NCBI GenBank assembly: GCA_934796775.1
Contig: CAKVPH010000017.1
Coordinates: 1-40,762 of the forward strand
Length of the DNA: 40,762 bases
Source of the DNA: an uncultured Clostridia bacterium
GTDB lineage: Bacteria > Bacillota > Clostridia > Christensenellales > Borkfalkiaceae
Direction of reading: 5' to 3'
Within the stretch, counting starts at the first letter, position 1, and each line of letters opens with the position of its first letter. A program made the translations under genes and the position numbers. Of the stretch, positions 8,140-17,217 are shown one piece after another. The notes below the pieces were generated by a model that made no database searches, had not been told where the DNA came from, and saw only the letters and a program-made list of their open reading frames with translations.

Positions 8140-9109
8140 AAAGAGAAAAGACGTCATTTTTATAACCGGCGTTTGCAAATCAAGCGAAACCAAGCTTTTG
8201 GGAAAGGAAAGACTTAATCGTATGGCGGAAGCAAAATCGCTTGCGGACGCGTTTTCCTGCGTTAAAGAAACGCCTTTCGGCGGCGGAGAATTTTGCGAAG
8301 CCGAAGATTTTGAAAGCTTAATCGCAAAAGAGCAAATTTTACTTTGCGATTTTGTACGGGAGTATGCTCCGAGCGACGAAATCGAGAATTTTTGTCTTGC
8401 TCCTTTAGATTTTTACAATGCGGAAGTTGCTGTAAAATGTGATTTTTTACACCTTGACGCACAAAAATATTTTGACGCGCAAGGGCTTTATTCATATCGG
8501 CAGATATCCGAAATCGTAAGCGGCTTAAATAAAAACGTCATACCGGAGCTTATCTGTGCTGTAGAAGAATCAAAAACACAGCTTACTAAAGGTGCAGGCG
8601 GAATGAAAACAGGCAATATTTTCGCGCTTAAAAAATACGAGTATTTGCTTAGAATAACAAAAAACGACTACTTGAGCGATATTGTAAAAAGGCAGATCGA
8701 CGCGCTTAATATTTCGGTCGCTTTGCGTTGCGACGATTACGAAAGTGCCAAACAACAAATTATTCCCGTCGGCAATATAGACGATAAACGTTTAAATGCG
8801 CTTGTATCGCTTAAAAAAGAAGAAATCGAAAAGGCTTTCGCAAGTAACTCCGAGCTTAAAAATTTAGCTCTCGGCGCAGTTTCGGCAAAACTTAAAGGCG
8901 AGCCGTTCGTTTCGCTTGAAAGAGAATATTTAAGTTACGGCGCGCAGAGAATGATTGATTCGAGATTTACCGAGCAAAGCGGAACAAAGCCGTTTATGCT
9001 TTATTACTTTAAACGCAAGAACGAAATAGCATGTGTAAGAACTATTCTTACGGGCAAAGCAAACGGATTAGAACCCGAGCGCATTAAGCAAAGAATACTT
9101 AGTGTTTAA
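8132..9109 (+). CDS. ntpC: V-type ATPase subunit C (central-stalk socket)
   Basis: A 325-residue, all-helical subunit C/d homologue. In V-type enzymes this funnel-shaped protein joins the rotor ring to the central stalk. The length is near the family norm of about 330. The call rests on length, helical character and fixed position between E and the small stalk subunit. The start overlaps ntpE. A repeat copy and an 80-base gap separate it from the next subunit. Confidence 0.85.
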   Translation: MNKKRKDVIFITGVCKSSETKLLGKERLNRMAEAKSLADAFSCVKETPFGGGEFCEAEDFESLIAKEQILLCDFVREYAPSDEIENFCLAPLDFYNAEVAVKCDFLHLDAQKYFDAQGLYSYRQISEIVSGLNKNVIPELICAVEESKTQLTKGAGGMKTGNIFALKKYEYLLRITKNDYLSDIVKRQIDALNISVALRCDDYESAKQQIIPVGNIDDKRLNALVSLKKEEIEKAFASNSELKNLALGAVSAKLKGEPFVSLEREYLSYGAQRMIDSRFTEQSGTKPFMLYYFKRKNEIACVRTILTGKANGLEPERIKQRILSV

Positions 9110-9121
9110 TAAAAAGCCGGG

Positions 9122-9137
9122 CTATAAGTCGATTATC
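9122..9137 (+). repeat. Dispersed element copy C
   Basis: Exact core CTATAAGTCGATTATC in the gap between ntpC and the next subunit, with AAAAAGC on the left and GCGTTTTT on the right. Confidence 0.8.
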
Positions 9138-9188
9138 GTGCGTTTTTAAGCTTTTAAAAAAGTTTACGTGCGAAAAAATGAGGCAGAT

Positions 9189-9506
9189 ATGAACAGTAAA
9201 ATGGCAATATTAGGCAACGGCGACAGCGTGCTTGCGTTCAAAGCGGGCGGCGTTGACGCATACAACGTATCAGGCCGAGAGCAGGCAAAGGAAACTTTGC
9301 GCAGGCTTGCTAAGGAATATTCGGTTATTTTTATCACCGAAGAGCTTGCCGCCGAAGTTGACGATCTTTTGAAAAAATTCAATCAGTCGGCGTATCCGAT
9401 AGTAATAGCCGTGCCGTCCGGCAGCGGCGAAGCTTCGGGGTATTCCGAGCAGAAATTAAGAGAAAGAATGGAAAAAGCACTCGGCGTGGATATTTTATTC
9501 AACTAA
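9189..9506 (+). CDS. ntpG: V-type ATP synthase subunit F (central stalk; NtpG of E. hirae)
   Basis: A 105-residue protein with the CheY-like fold pattern of the small central-stalk subunit: MAILGNGDSVLAFKAGGVDAY, then EYSVIFITEELA, and PIVIAVPSG. It binds subunit D and modulates rotation. I chose ATG 9189, where MNSKMAILG matches the family start and GAGG lies four to eight bases upstream. An in-frame ATG at 9168 would add seven residues. It is called subunit F in the archaeal/thermophile naming and NtpG in Enterococcus naming. Confidence 0.85.
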   Translation: MNSKMAILGNGDSVLAFKAGGVDAYNVSGREQAKETLRRLAKEYSVIFITEELAAEVDDLLKKFNQSAYPIVIAVPSGSGEASGYSEQKLRERMEKALGVDILFN

Positions 9507-9567
9507 ATCGGGCGTAAAATAAAGCCAACAAAGATTTTAATTCATAAATTTATATAAGGAAAAACAG

Positions 9568-11334
9568 ATGCAAGGCAGAATTATTAAAGTTGCAGGACCG
9601 CTGATCGTCGCCGAAAATATGGCGGATTGTAAGGTTTACGATGTTGTAAGAGTCGGCAAGCAACAGCTTATAGGCGAAATAATCGAACTTCGCGAGGATA
9701 GGGCTTCCGTTCAGGTTTACGAAGAAACTTCGGGCCTTTCGGTCGGCGATTCCGTTTATTCTACGGGCGAACCGCTTTCGGTCGAACTTGCTCCCGGTCT
9801 TATCGAAGGTATATTTGACGGAATACAGCGTCCGCTTACCGAGATAGTTAAAAGGTACGGCGACAGAATTTCGCGCGGTATATCGGTAAACAATCTCGAC
9901 CACGAAAAACTGTGGGATTTTGTTCCTACGGCAAAAGTCGGCGAAGAAGTAAGCGCGGGCGACGAACTCGGCTTTGTTGACGAAACAAAATCCGTTCGCC
10001 ATAAAATAACCGTTCCTTACGGAGTTAAAGGCGTAGTAACCAAAATAAATAGCGGAAAATTCAATATTACTCAGGCTATTGCGGAAATAAAGGACGGCGA
10101 AAAGGTTATTCCCGTTGCAATGCTAAGAAAGTGGCCGGTAAGAAAGGCTCGTCCTTACGTTTCAAAAATGCCGCCGTCCATGCCTATGGTTACGGGGCAG
10201 CGCGTAATAGATACGCTCTTCCCGATAGCTCGCGGCGGTTGCGCCGCAGTTCCCGGACCTTTCGGAAGCGGAAAAACGGTAGTTCAGCACCAACTTGCAA
10301 AATGGGCGGACGCTAAAATAATCGTATACGTCGGCTGCGGCGAACGCGGAAACGAAATGACCGACGTTTTAAACGAATTCCCAGAACTGAAAGATCCTTT
10401 AACAGGCGAACCGCTTATGAAACGTACCGTACTTATCGCTAACACTTCGGATATGCCTGTTGCCGCGCGTGAAGCTTCTATCTACACGGGCATAACGATA
10501 GCGGAATATTTCAGAGATATGGGTTACGACGTAGCCATAATGGCCGACTCCACTTCGCGCTGGGCGGAAGCGCTAAGAGAAATGAGCGGAAGACTTGAAG
10601 AAATGCCGGGCGACGAAGGTTATCCCGCATACCTTGCTTCTCGTCTTGCCGAATTCTATGAAAGAGCAGGTATCGTAAAAGTATTAGGTAAGGAGGGACT
10701 TACGGGTTCGGTTACCGCAATAGGCGCAGTATCGCCCCCCGGCGGAGACCTTTCGGAACCTGTATCTCAGGCAACGCTCAGAATAGTAAAGGTATTTTGG
10801 GGACTGTCGGCTTCTCTTGCATATAAACGCCATTTCCCCGCGATCGACTGGCTTATAAGTTATTCGCTTTACGCCGATAAACTCGGCGAATGGTTTAAAG
10901 AAAACGTCGCGCACGATTATATGGAACTTCGCGCGTTTATTATGAGAATACTTCAGGAGGAAGCCGAGCTTGACGAAATAGTAAGATTAGTAGGTATGGA
11001 CGCTTTGTCATATAAAGACCGTCTTACCATGGAAACGGCAAAGATTATCCGCGAAGACTATTTGCATCAGAACGCTTTCCACGAAGTGGATACTTACACT
11101 TCGCTTAAAAAGCAGTATAAAATTTTAAAACTTATTTACGAGTTTTACCGTCTTTCAAACGTCGCAATCGAAAACTATGCCGAGCTTGACGATATTTTAG
11201 GCAGCGAAAGCAAAGAAAAAATAGGCAGAGCCAAGTATATCGGCGAGAGCGAAATCGATAAGTTAGACGATATTATGCACGAAATGACCGCAGAACTTAA
11301 AAAGATTGCGGACTCCGGAGAAAGCGATGTATAA
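9568..11334 (+). CDS. ntpA: V-type ATPase catalytic subunit A
   Basis: The 588-residue catalytic subunit that hydrolyses or makes ATP. The P-loop is GPFGSGKT at residues 230-237. The characteristic non-homologous bulge lies between the N-terminal barrel and the P-loop. Other conserved blocks are YVGCGERGNEMTDVL, IMADSTSRWAEALREMSGRL and AVSPPGGDLSEPV. Length is normal. AAGGAAA precedes the ATG. The stop overlaps the ntpB start by eight bases. Confidence 0.97.
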   Translation: MQGRIIKVAGPLIVAENMADCKVYDVVRVGKQQLIGEIIELREDRASVQVYEETSGLSVGDSVYSTGEPLSVELAPGLIEGIFDGIQRPLTEIVKRYGDRISRGISVNNLDHEKLWDFVPTAKVGEEVSAGDELGFVDETKSVRHKITVPYGVKGVVTKINSGKFNITQAIAEIKDGEKVIPVAMLRKWPVRKARPYVSKMPPSMPMVTGQRVIDTLFPIARGGCAAVPGPFGSGKTVVQHQLAKWADAKIIVYVGCGERGNEMTDVLNEFPELKDPLTGEPLMKRTVLIANTSDMPVAAREASIYTGITIAEYFRDMGYDVAIMADSTSRWAEALREMSGRLEEMPGDEGYPAYLASRLAEFYERAGIVKVLGKEGLTGSVTAIGAVSPPGGDLSEPVSQATLRIVKVFWGLSASLAYKRHFPAIDWLISYSLYADKLGEWFKENVAHDYMELRAFIMRILQEEAELDEIVRLVGMDALSYKDRLTMETAKIIREDYLHQNAFHEVDTYTSLKKQYKILKLIYEFYRLSNVAIENYAELDDILGSESKEKIGRAKYIGESEIDKLDDIMHEMTAELKKIADSGESDV

Positions 11335-12697
11335 AGAATATAAAACCATAAAAGAAGTCGTAGGCCCGTTGATGCTCGTTGACGGAGTCGAAGGCGTAGG
11401 TTATAACGAACTTGTTGAAATAACTCAGGCAAACGGAGAAATCAGACGCGGAAAGGTTCTTGAAGTAAAGGACGATAAAGCAGTCGTTCAGTTATTTGAA
11501 GGCGCGCAGGGTTTGAAAATTTCCGATTCAAAAGCCAGATTTTTAGGGCACGGAATAGAACTTTCCGTTTCTGAAGATATGCTCGGCAGAGTATTTGACG
11601 GTATGGGCAATCCCCGCGACGGCGGAGCGCCCGTTATTGCCGAAAAAAAGCTTGATATCAACGGCGAACCCATTAACCCCGCCGCAAGAGATTATCCCAA
11701 CGAATTTATTCAGACGGGTATTTCCGCTATAGACGGACTTAATACCTTGGTAAGAGGTCAAAAACTTCCCGTGTTTTCTATGAGCGGGTTGCCGCACGCC
11801 TCGCTTGCCGCACAAATAGCGCGTCAGGCAAAGGTAAGAAACAGCGACAGCAAATTTGCCGTAGTATTTGCCGCAATAGGTATCACCTTTGAAGAAGCCG
11901 AATACTTTATCGACGACTTCAGAAAAACCGGCGCGATAGAAAGAACGGTATTGTTTACAAACCTTGCAAACGATCCCGCAATCGAACGTATTTCAACGCC
12001 GAGAATGGCTCTTACCTGTGCGGAATATCTTGCGTTCGATCTCGGAATGCACGTTCTCGTTATAATGACGGATATTACAAACTACGCGGAAGCTCTCCGT
12101 GAAGTTTCGGCGGCAAGAAAGGAAGTTCCCGGTCGTCGCGGATATCCGGGGTATTTGTATACAGACCTTGCTTCGCTTTACGAACGCGCGGGCAGAATTA
12201 AAGGAAAGAGCGGCTCTATTACGCAGATTCCTATTTTGACTATGCCCGAAGACGATAAAACGCACCCCATTCCCGACCTTACGGGATATATAACCGAAGG
12301 GCAGATCATACTGTCGCGTGAACTGTACAAAAAGGGCGTTTTCCCGCCTATAGACGTACTTCCTTCGCTTTCTCGTCTTAAAGATAAAGGTATAGGCGAC
12401 GGAAAAACGCGTGAAGATCACGCCGATACTATGAACCAGCTTTTCGCCGCTTATGCAAGGGGCAAAGAGTGTAAAGAACTTGCCGCAATACTCGGCGATT
12501 CGGCTCTTACCGCATCGGATAAAAAATATGCCGCATTTGCGGAAAGTTTTGAAAAGAAATACGTTTCGCAAGGTGCCGAAGAAAACAGAACTATAGAACA
12601 GACGCTCGATATCGGTTGGGAGCTTTTATCCATGCTCGATAAAAGCGAACTTAAACGTATCAAAGAAAAATATATCGAAAAGTATTATAAAGGATAA
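11327..12697 (+). CDS. ntpB: V-type ATPase regulatory/non-catalytic subunit B
   Basis: A 456-residue subunit B that alternates with A in the head ring. As expected for B it lacks a canonical P-loop, having SGLPHASLAAQIA in its place. It retains ITNYAEALREVSAARKEVPGRRGYPGYLY and GSITQIPILTMPEDDKTHPIPDLTGYITEGQI. ATG 11327 is preferred over the in-frame 11306 because MYKEYKTIKEV matches family starts, and GGAGAAAGCG lies just upstream. It overlaps ntpA. Confidence 0.97.
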   Translation: MYKEYKTIKEVVGPLMLVDGVEGVGYNELVEITQANGEIRRGKVLEVKDDKAVVQLFEGAQGLKISDSKARFLGHGIELSVSEDMLGRVFDGMGNPRDGGAPVIAEKKLDINGEPINPAARDYPNEFIQTGISAIDGLNTLVRGQKLPVFSMSGLPHASLAAQIARQAKVRNSDSKFAVVFAAIGITFEEAEYFIDDFRKTGAIERTVLFTNLANDPAIERISTPRMALTCAEYLAFDLGMHVLVIMTDITNYAEALREVSAARKEVPGRRGYPGYLYTDLASLYERAGRIKGKSGSITQIPILTMPEDDKTHPIPDLTGYITEGQIILSRELYKKGVFPPIDVLPSLSRLKDKGIGDGKTREDHADTMNQLFAAYARGKECKELAAILGDSALTASDKKYAAFAESFEKKYVSQGAEENRTIEQTLDIGWELLSMLDKSELKRIKEKYIEKYYKG

Positions 12698-12709
12698 AAT
12701 AACGCGCAT

Positions 12710-13345
12710 ATGGCAAGACTTAACGTCAATCCCACAAGAATGGAGTTAAAAAAACTCAAAGCGCGCCTTAAAACGGCAACCCGCGGTCATAAACTTTTAA
12801 AGGATAAATCTGACGAGATGATTCGTCGTTTTTCCGTGCTTTTAAAAGAGAACAAACGCCTTCGCGACGAGGTGAACGCAGAACTTCAAAAAGTTCTTGC
12901 CGAATTTGCGTTTGCAAAAGGGCAGATGTCGCCTTTTTTAATCGAAAACGCGTTCATGATGCCAACAACTTCGCTTTCGATAGATTGTAAAACCAAATCG
13001 ATAATGAACGTTTTGGTGCCTGATATCAAAGTTTCGGCTGCTAACGCAAAAGAAGCGTATCCTTATTCTTTTTTAGAAGTAACCAGCGAGGCGGACTATT
13101 CCGTTCGTAAAATTTCAAGCGTAATAGCAAAGCTCGTTAAGCTTGCCGAGGTCGAAAAACAAACGGCAATGCTCGCCGACGAGATAGAAAAAAATAAACG
13201 CCGCGTAAACGCGCTCGAGTTTGTTATGATTCCGCAAATAGAAGAAACCATAAAATATATTACTTCCAAACTCGATGAAAACGAGCGTTCCGCCGTTACA
13301 AGACTTATGAAAGTAAAATCTATGATAGCCGAGAGAAACGGCTGA
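12710..13345 (+). CDS. ntpD: V-type ATPase subunit D (central stalk)
   Basis: A 211-residue subunit D. The N-terminal NVNPTRMELKKLKARLKTATRGHKLLKDK is the family signature. Two long helices form the antiparallel coiled-coil axle that turns inside the A3B3 head and contacts the F/NtpG and C subunits. It is the last gene of the operon, 12 bases after ntpB. A hairpin terminator and a repeat copy follow. Confidence 0.95.
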   Translation: MARLNVNPTRMELKKLKARLKTATRGHKLLKDKSDEMIRRFSVLLKENKRLRDEVNAELQKVLAEFAFAKGQMSPFLIENAFMMPTTSLSIDCKTKSIMNVLVPDIKVSAANAKEAYPYSFLEVTSEADYSVRKISSVIAKLVKLAEVEKQTAMLADEIEKNKRRVNALEFVMIPQIEETIKYITSKLDENERSAVTRLMKVKSMIAERNG

Positions 13346-13362
13346 AAATTTGCGTATAGTTT

Positions 13363-13397
13363 AAAGTCTGCAATATATTTTGCGGGCTTTTATTTTT
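13363..13397 (+). terminator. Terminator of the V-type ATPase operon
   Basis: AAAGTCTGCAA pairs with TTGCGGGCTTT (two G-T wobbles), followed by TATTTTT. It lies 18 bases after the ntpD stop. Confidence 0.65.
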
Positions 13398-13407
13398 CAA
13401 AAGTGCC

Positions 13408-13423
13408 GATAATCAACTTATAG
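13408..13423 (-). repeat. Dispersed element copy D
   Basis: GATAATCAACTTATAG, complement of the core (Y = T form). Outer arms AAGTG/CACTT and a T-run follow, making a second terminator-like hairpin directly after the first. Confidence 0.78.
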
Positions 13424-13703
13424 CCCCACTTTTTTAATTTTTAAAGCTTATATTTTTAAAAATTAAGCGTTTGATTAGCTGTAAATTACTAAAATTCCGG
13501 TTAAAAATTTGACTAAAAAAGTAAGCCCGAATGTGATAAATACAAGGAATTACAAAAAAAACACAAAAAAATATGTTTAAAGTCTTGTAAATTTTTTTAT
13601 ATTATGATAATATATTAGTAACCGAAATTATAAATATTAGTATATAATATTTTAAATTTCTTCTGTTCTAATCTTTATTTTTATTAAGGAGATTTAACGG
13701 GTT

Positions 13704-16325
13704 ATGGCTACCGGGAAAAAAATCAGTTTATCCGCGCTCATAGTTCTTATGGTGTTTGCGATGGCGTTTGCGGCATCTGCTTTTTCGTTTACCGTAAAAG
13801 CGGAAGACTTAAACAGCGACATTCCTTCCAAAGAAGATATCAGAAATGTTCAATCGGAATATTCGGACGTAATTAAAGCTTCCGGAATCGATAAAGACAA
13901 TTATTTTGATTTTCTTTGCAATCGTGCGCTTTCCGGCACGGTGGAAGGCGAATCTTATAAAAATACGGTGGGTAAAATAGAGATCATCGTTGAGTTGTAT
14001 GCTATAAAGGCTCTTACTGCTCCTGTTTTTGCAGAAGACGTATTGCCTGCGCTTTACGAAGCGAGAAGCATTGATAAAATTCGCGCAATTCGTGATAAAG
14101 CATACGCCGAGTATTATTTTACTCGAAACGAGGCGGCAAAATCGCTTAAAGAATTTGAGGCATACGCCAACGAAATTGCCGACAAATTGCTTAAAGCCGT
14201 ATCGGAAGCGGGCGACGTGCAGAACGCTGACAAACAAGAATTTGTAGACTATAAGACGACGGCGGCTCAGGCGATTTATGATAAATACATAAGTTTGGTT
14301 GCCGTAGCCGATTCCGGAAACGGAGTTGTCGAAAACGTTTCGGCTTATAAAAGCAGTATCAAGGCTGTTTTAGATGAATACGTTTTTGGCTATAACGTTG
14401 AGGAAAACAATCTGCGTGCCACCGGCACTTTGGACGTAGAGTATGACGTAACTAACGTAAAGGCTCAAAAAGTATTGGTTGACGAAGCCGAAGCCGAAGC
14501 TCTTACAAGGCTTATCAGAGAGCCTAAAAACTCGATTGAAAGAGTTTACGCTTTATACCTTGACGCTTTAAGCGGCGCAAGCTCAAAAATAACAGCTCAG
14601 GACGAAATCGCCGTTGAAAACTTTTATAGCAGAGCGTCCGACGAGGTAAAAGTAAAATACAGCGCACAATATACCGAGCTTAAACACTTCTTTGAAGACC
14701 CCGAAGTTATAATCGATCCCGTAAAGGTTTCGGTTGTAAGAGATAGTAAGCGCGCGGTAAAAATCAGCGCAAAATACTCTGACGGAACAGCCGCCGAAGT
14801 CATTCCCGAAAAATGCGTGCTTTACGTTTACGCCAACGCAAACGGCGCAACCAAGCGCAACGCAACAAAGCTTATAAAAGAAAAAGACGATAAACTTTCG
14901 GTAGCTTATTGTATTTACATAACCGTACAGAACGGCAACAAGAAATTTGAAATGCCCGGATACGATGCCGACGGAAATAGAGTTTATTACGAAGTGGAAA
15001 TCGACCTTGATTCATATTATACGTCTTACGTTTCTCCGCGTGATTACGAAGCAGATAAAAAAGATAATATAACAAAAGCGGATGAATACATAACCGATAA
15101 AGAAGGCGTTTCGTTGATTTACAGTTATGATGCCGGCGAAATAAAAGACGTAACCGAATGCAAATTAGAAGGAGGTAAACTCGTGTTCACGACTCAAGAC
15201 TTTAACAATTTCTGTATTGCAGGTTCAGGGCTTGATTCCATGTTTGCCAACCCGATATTCTATTTTATCGCCGTACTTGCGATTATCGTTTTTATAATCG
15301 TTATAAAAATTATAGTAAAACACGTCAGATACGCTATCAGATTTGAAACGAACGGCGGTTCGGTTGTAAAACCTGTAAGAGTAGCTAAAAACGAAGCAAT
15401 CGTTATGCCCGAAGCTCCCGTTAAGGTAAATCAGGTATTCGCAGGCTGGTATACCGATAAAGAATGTACCGTTCGCTTTGTAGATACTCATTTAAGAAAG
15501 AGAAAAGGCTTTAAACTTTACGCAAAATGGGCATCGCCCGTATCTAAAGAACAGCTTGGTAAATATTACGACGAAATAAGGAATCTTCTGCTTTCATACG
15601 AAAAACAGAGCTTTAAACCCACGCTCGGCGTAAGCGAAAAAGAAATGCTTTTGAATATGTTCGGCGAAGAGGAAGAAATAACGCTTTACTTTGCGCTTTC
15701 TTACGACAAAGTAAAAGAACTTGCAGGCGACGCAATATCCTCACTTTCAAAGGATAATAAATTTACGGCTCTTCCCGTAAAGGTATCCGTAACGGATGAA
15801 CTTTCTTTCGGCTTAGCTAAAAAGCTTTGCTTAAAAGTTATAACCGACAGAGGCTTGCAGAAAAAAGCCCAGGCTCCCGAAGCTGTAAAATCTACCGAAG
15901 AAGAAAGAAAAGCCGGCTTTACTTACTTTATCACCAACGAAAGAGTTGCCTCTTCTACCGACGATTTTGTTGAGCTTTTAAGAATAGAACTTAAAGCTTA
16001 CGCACTCGAAAGCGATAACGGCAAATTTAAGTCAGGCGACGTATTCACGTTTGCAAGGGTATATCGTAACGAAACTCAGGTTGACCTGTTCATGCCGCTT
16101 GTTGAAGGCGTTAAAGGACTTGACAAAGCCGAATACATGCCCAGATTTGAAGATACGCCCGTACATATTATAATAAGCGAAGGCACAGATCTTGAAAACG
16201 CATACGACCTGATTGAAAAATGCATGTTGTTCTACGGCTTTACAAAGCACCCCGAAAACAGCAACGATCTTTCGGATGTAGATCTTTCTGCAACCGACGG
16301 TTTTGCTTACACTCTCAGATTCTGA
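13704..16325 (+). CDS. Unrecognised signal-peptide membrane protein with InlB-type B-repeat-like segment
   Basis: An 873-residue protein whose family I do not recognise. Residues 1-34 are a signal peptide. Residues 40-330 are mainly helical. Residues 335-505 look beta-rich (VSVVRDSKRAVKISAKYSDG). A single strong membrane segment spans about 516-540. Directly after it, residues 545-611 resemble a Listeria-Bacteroides (InlB B / Flg_new) repeat: RFETNGGSV, PVKVNQVFAGWYTDKEC, GFKLYAKWA. Residues 612-873 form an acidic/basic mixed domain of unknown type. If the signal peptide is cleaved, the part after the membrane segment would face the cytoplasm, an odd place for a B-repeat. AAGGAG lies nine bases before the ATG. 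It is monocistronic, with its own terminator. Confidence 0.75.
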   Translation: MATGKKISLSALIVLMVFAMAFAASAFSFTVKAEDLNSDIPSKEDIRNVQSEYSDVIKASGIDKDNYFDFLCNRALSGTVEGESYKNTVGKIEIIVELYAIKALTAPVFAEDVLPALYEARSIDKIRAIRDKAYAEYYFTRNEAAKSLKEFEAYANEIADKLLKAVSEAGDVQNADKQEFVDYKTTAAQAIYDKYISLVAVADSGNGVVENVSAYKSSIKAVLDEYVFGYNVEENNLRATGTLDVEYDVTNVKAQKVLVDEAEAEALTRLIREPKNSIERVYALYLDALSGASSKITAQDEIAVENFYSRASDEVKVKYSAQYTELKHFFEDPEVIIDPVKVSVVRDSKRAVKISAKYSDGTAAEVIPEKCVLYVYANANGATKRNATKLIKEKDDKLSVAYCIYITVQNGNKKFEMPGYDADGNRVYYEVEIDLDSYYTSYVSPRDYEADKKDNITKADEYITDKEGVSLIYSYDAGEIKDVTECKLEGGKLVFTTQDFNNFCIAGSGLDSMFANPIFYFIAVLAIIVFIIVIKIIVKHVRYAIRFETNGGSVVKPVRVAKNEAIVMPEAPVKVNQVFAGWYTDKECTVRFVDTHLRKRKGFKLYAKWASPVSKEQLGKYYDEIRNLLLSYEKQSFKPTLGVSEKEMLLNMFGEEEEITLYFALSYDKVKELAGDAISSLSKDNKFTALPVKVSVTDELSFGLAKKLCLKVITDRGLQKKAQAPEAVKSTEEERKAGFTYFITNERVASSTDDFVELLRIELKAYALESDNGKFKSGDVFTFARVYRNETQVDLFMPLVEGVKGLDKAEYMPRFEDTPVHIIISEGTDLENAYDLIEKCMLFYGFTKHPENSNDLSDVDLSATDGFAYTLRF

Positions 16326-16344
16326 GTTTAATTAAAACAAAAAC

Positions 16345-16381
16345 AAGGCTGCCCGCAAAGTTGTTCGGGCAGCCTTAAGTT
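16345..16381 (+). terminator. Strong hairpin terminator after the 873-residue protein gene
   Basis: Perfect 11-base stem AAGGCTGCCCG / CGGGCAGCCTT with a ten-base loop, A-rich before and AAGTTTT after. Confidence 0.8.
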
Positions 16382-16478
16382 TTGGTTGAAGAAAATAAAT
16401 TTTAAGAATTTTAAGTAAAGCGGCAAAAACGTTTTTAACGGTGAGTTGTCAACAAAAACACCCCGTTTTAACCGTTTT

Positions 16479-16527
16479 TGTGGATAACTCTGTGGATAAC
16501 TTGGTAAAAAAACAGTATTTATCCACA
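16479..16527. promoter_or_regulatory. Cluster of three perfect DnaA boxes
   Basis: TGTGGATAA at 16479-16487 and 16491-16499 (direct, 12-base phase) and TTATCCACA at 16519-16527 (inverted). All three match the consensus DnaA 9-mer exactly. The DNA on the right is AT-rich (16535-16560). The genes around it are not dnaA, dnaN or rpmH, so this is not a recognisable standard origin by context. Confidence 0.8.
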
Positions 16528-16602
16528 AAACATATGTTAAACAATAATATTTAAAGCTGACTTGCGTAAATAAAGTTTTGCAAAAAAATAACGGAGTATT
16601 TT

Positions 16603-17034
16603 ATGGACGAACTTGAAAGATTTCATGCCTTGGTAGGTGAAACCATAATGGAGTGCCAGTGTATAGAACACGACGTAAAAGTTATGTATGCAGCAATGAA
16701 ACCGGGTGATTTTAAGTCGAATTTTAAAGAAGTAAGCGAGTCAACGCTCGGTCAAACGCTCCACTATCTTGAAGAGTCTGATATATGCAGCGTGAACCCG
16801 TATTTTTCGGTAAACGATTATAAATTGTTGGATAAGGTAAGGGATATCCGAAATTACTGGGCGCACCGCGGCTATGTTAATTTTGTTTATAAAAACGATG
16901 CCGAGTTTGAATATGCTTTTTCAAAGGAATTTGAAAAGCTTATAAAGGATAATCGCATGTTAAAAAATCTTGCCGCTCAAACGGAAAAAATCCGTTTTGA
17001 AGTAGTAGATAAGTACGTTTCGCGAAAGAGATAA
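16603..17034 (+). CDS. Small HEPN-like protein of unknown function
   Basis: A 143-residue, helical, soluble protein. The segment LLDKVRDIRNYWAHRGYV contains Arg83-x4-His88, the RX4-6H motif typical of HEPN domains, which are often ribonucleases in toxin-antitoxin or abortive-infection settings. The preceding helix MECQCIEHDVKVMYAAM also fits the HEPN four-helix layout. No MNT nucleotidyltransferase or other partner is adjacent, so a toxin role is not supported by context. CGGAG precedes the ATG. Three DnaA boxes lie 75-125 bases upstream, and a terminator follows. The fold assignment is inferred from motif and helix pattern only. Confidence 0.6.
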   Translation: MDELERFHALVGETIMECQCIEHDVKVMYAAMKPGDFKSNFKEVSESTLGQTLHYLEESDICSVNPYFSVNDYKLLDKVRDIRNYWAHRGYVNFVYKNDAEFEYAFSKEFEKLIKDNRMLKNLAAQTEKIRFEVVDKYVSRKR

Positions 17035-17100
17035 AAGAAAGGAATATAAATATGGAATAAAAATAAGGAATGTTTTCGCTATATACTTTTAAAAATAAAA

Positions 17101-17142
17101 AAGGCTGATTGCAGTGGGTACGCTTCAAATCAGTCTTTTTTT
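17101..17142 (+). terminator. Terminator after the HEPN-like gene
   Basis: AAGGCTGATT pairs with AATCAGTCTT (one wobble), followed by a T-run and preceded by an A-run. Confidence 0.65.
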
Positions 17143-17217
17143 GTGCTGAAAAAATATTTTTTTGTTTTAGGTTTTAGTGAGTGGTATTTTAATGTGGGTG
17201 AAATTGCCTTAAATGCC

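Larger units (their letters stand above)
13346..13703. other. Intergenic region after ntpD
   Basis: 358 bases without a gene. It holds the operon terminator (13363-13397), dispersed element copy D (13408-13423), then very AT-rich DNA with a weak candidate promoter near 13585-13613 (TTGTAA, 17 bases, TAATAT) for the following gene. Nothing else was recognised. Confidence 0.6.

Noticed and set aside
11993..12571. 192-residue antisense frame inside ntpB
   Set aside because: Shadow of a strongly conserved gene; Cys/Phe/Arg-rich product with no domain or binding site.
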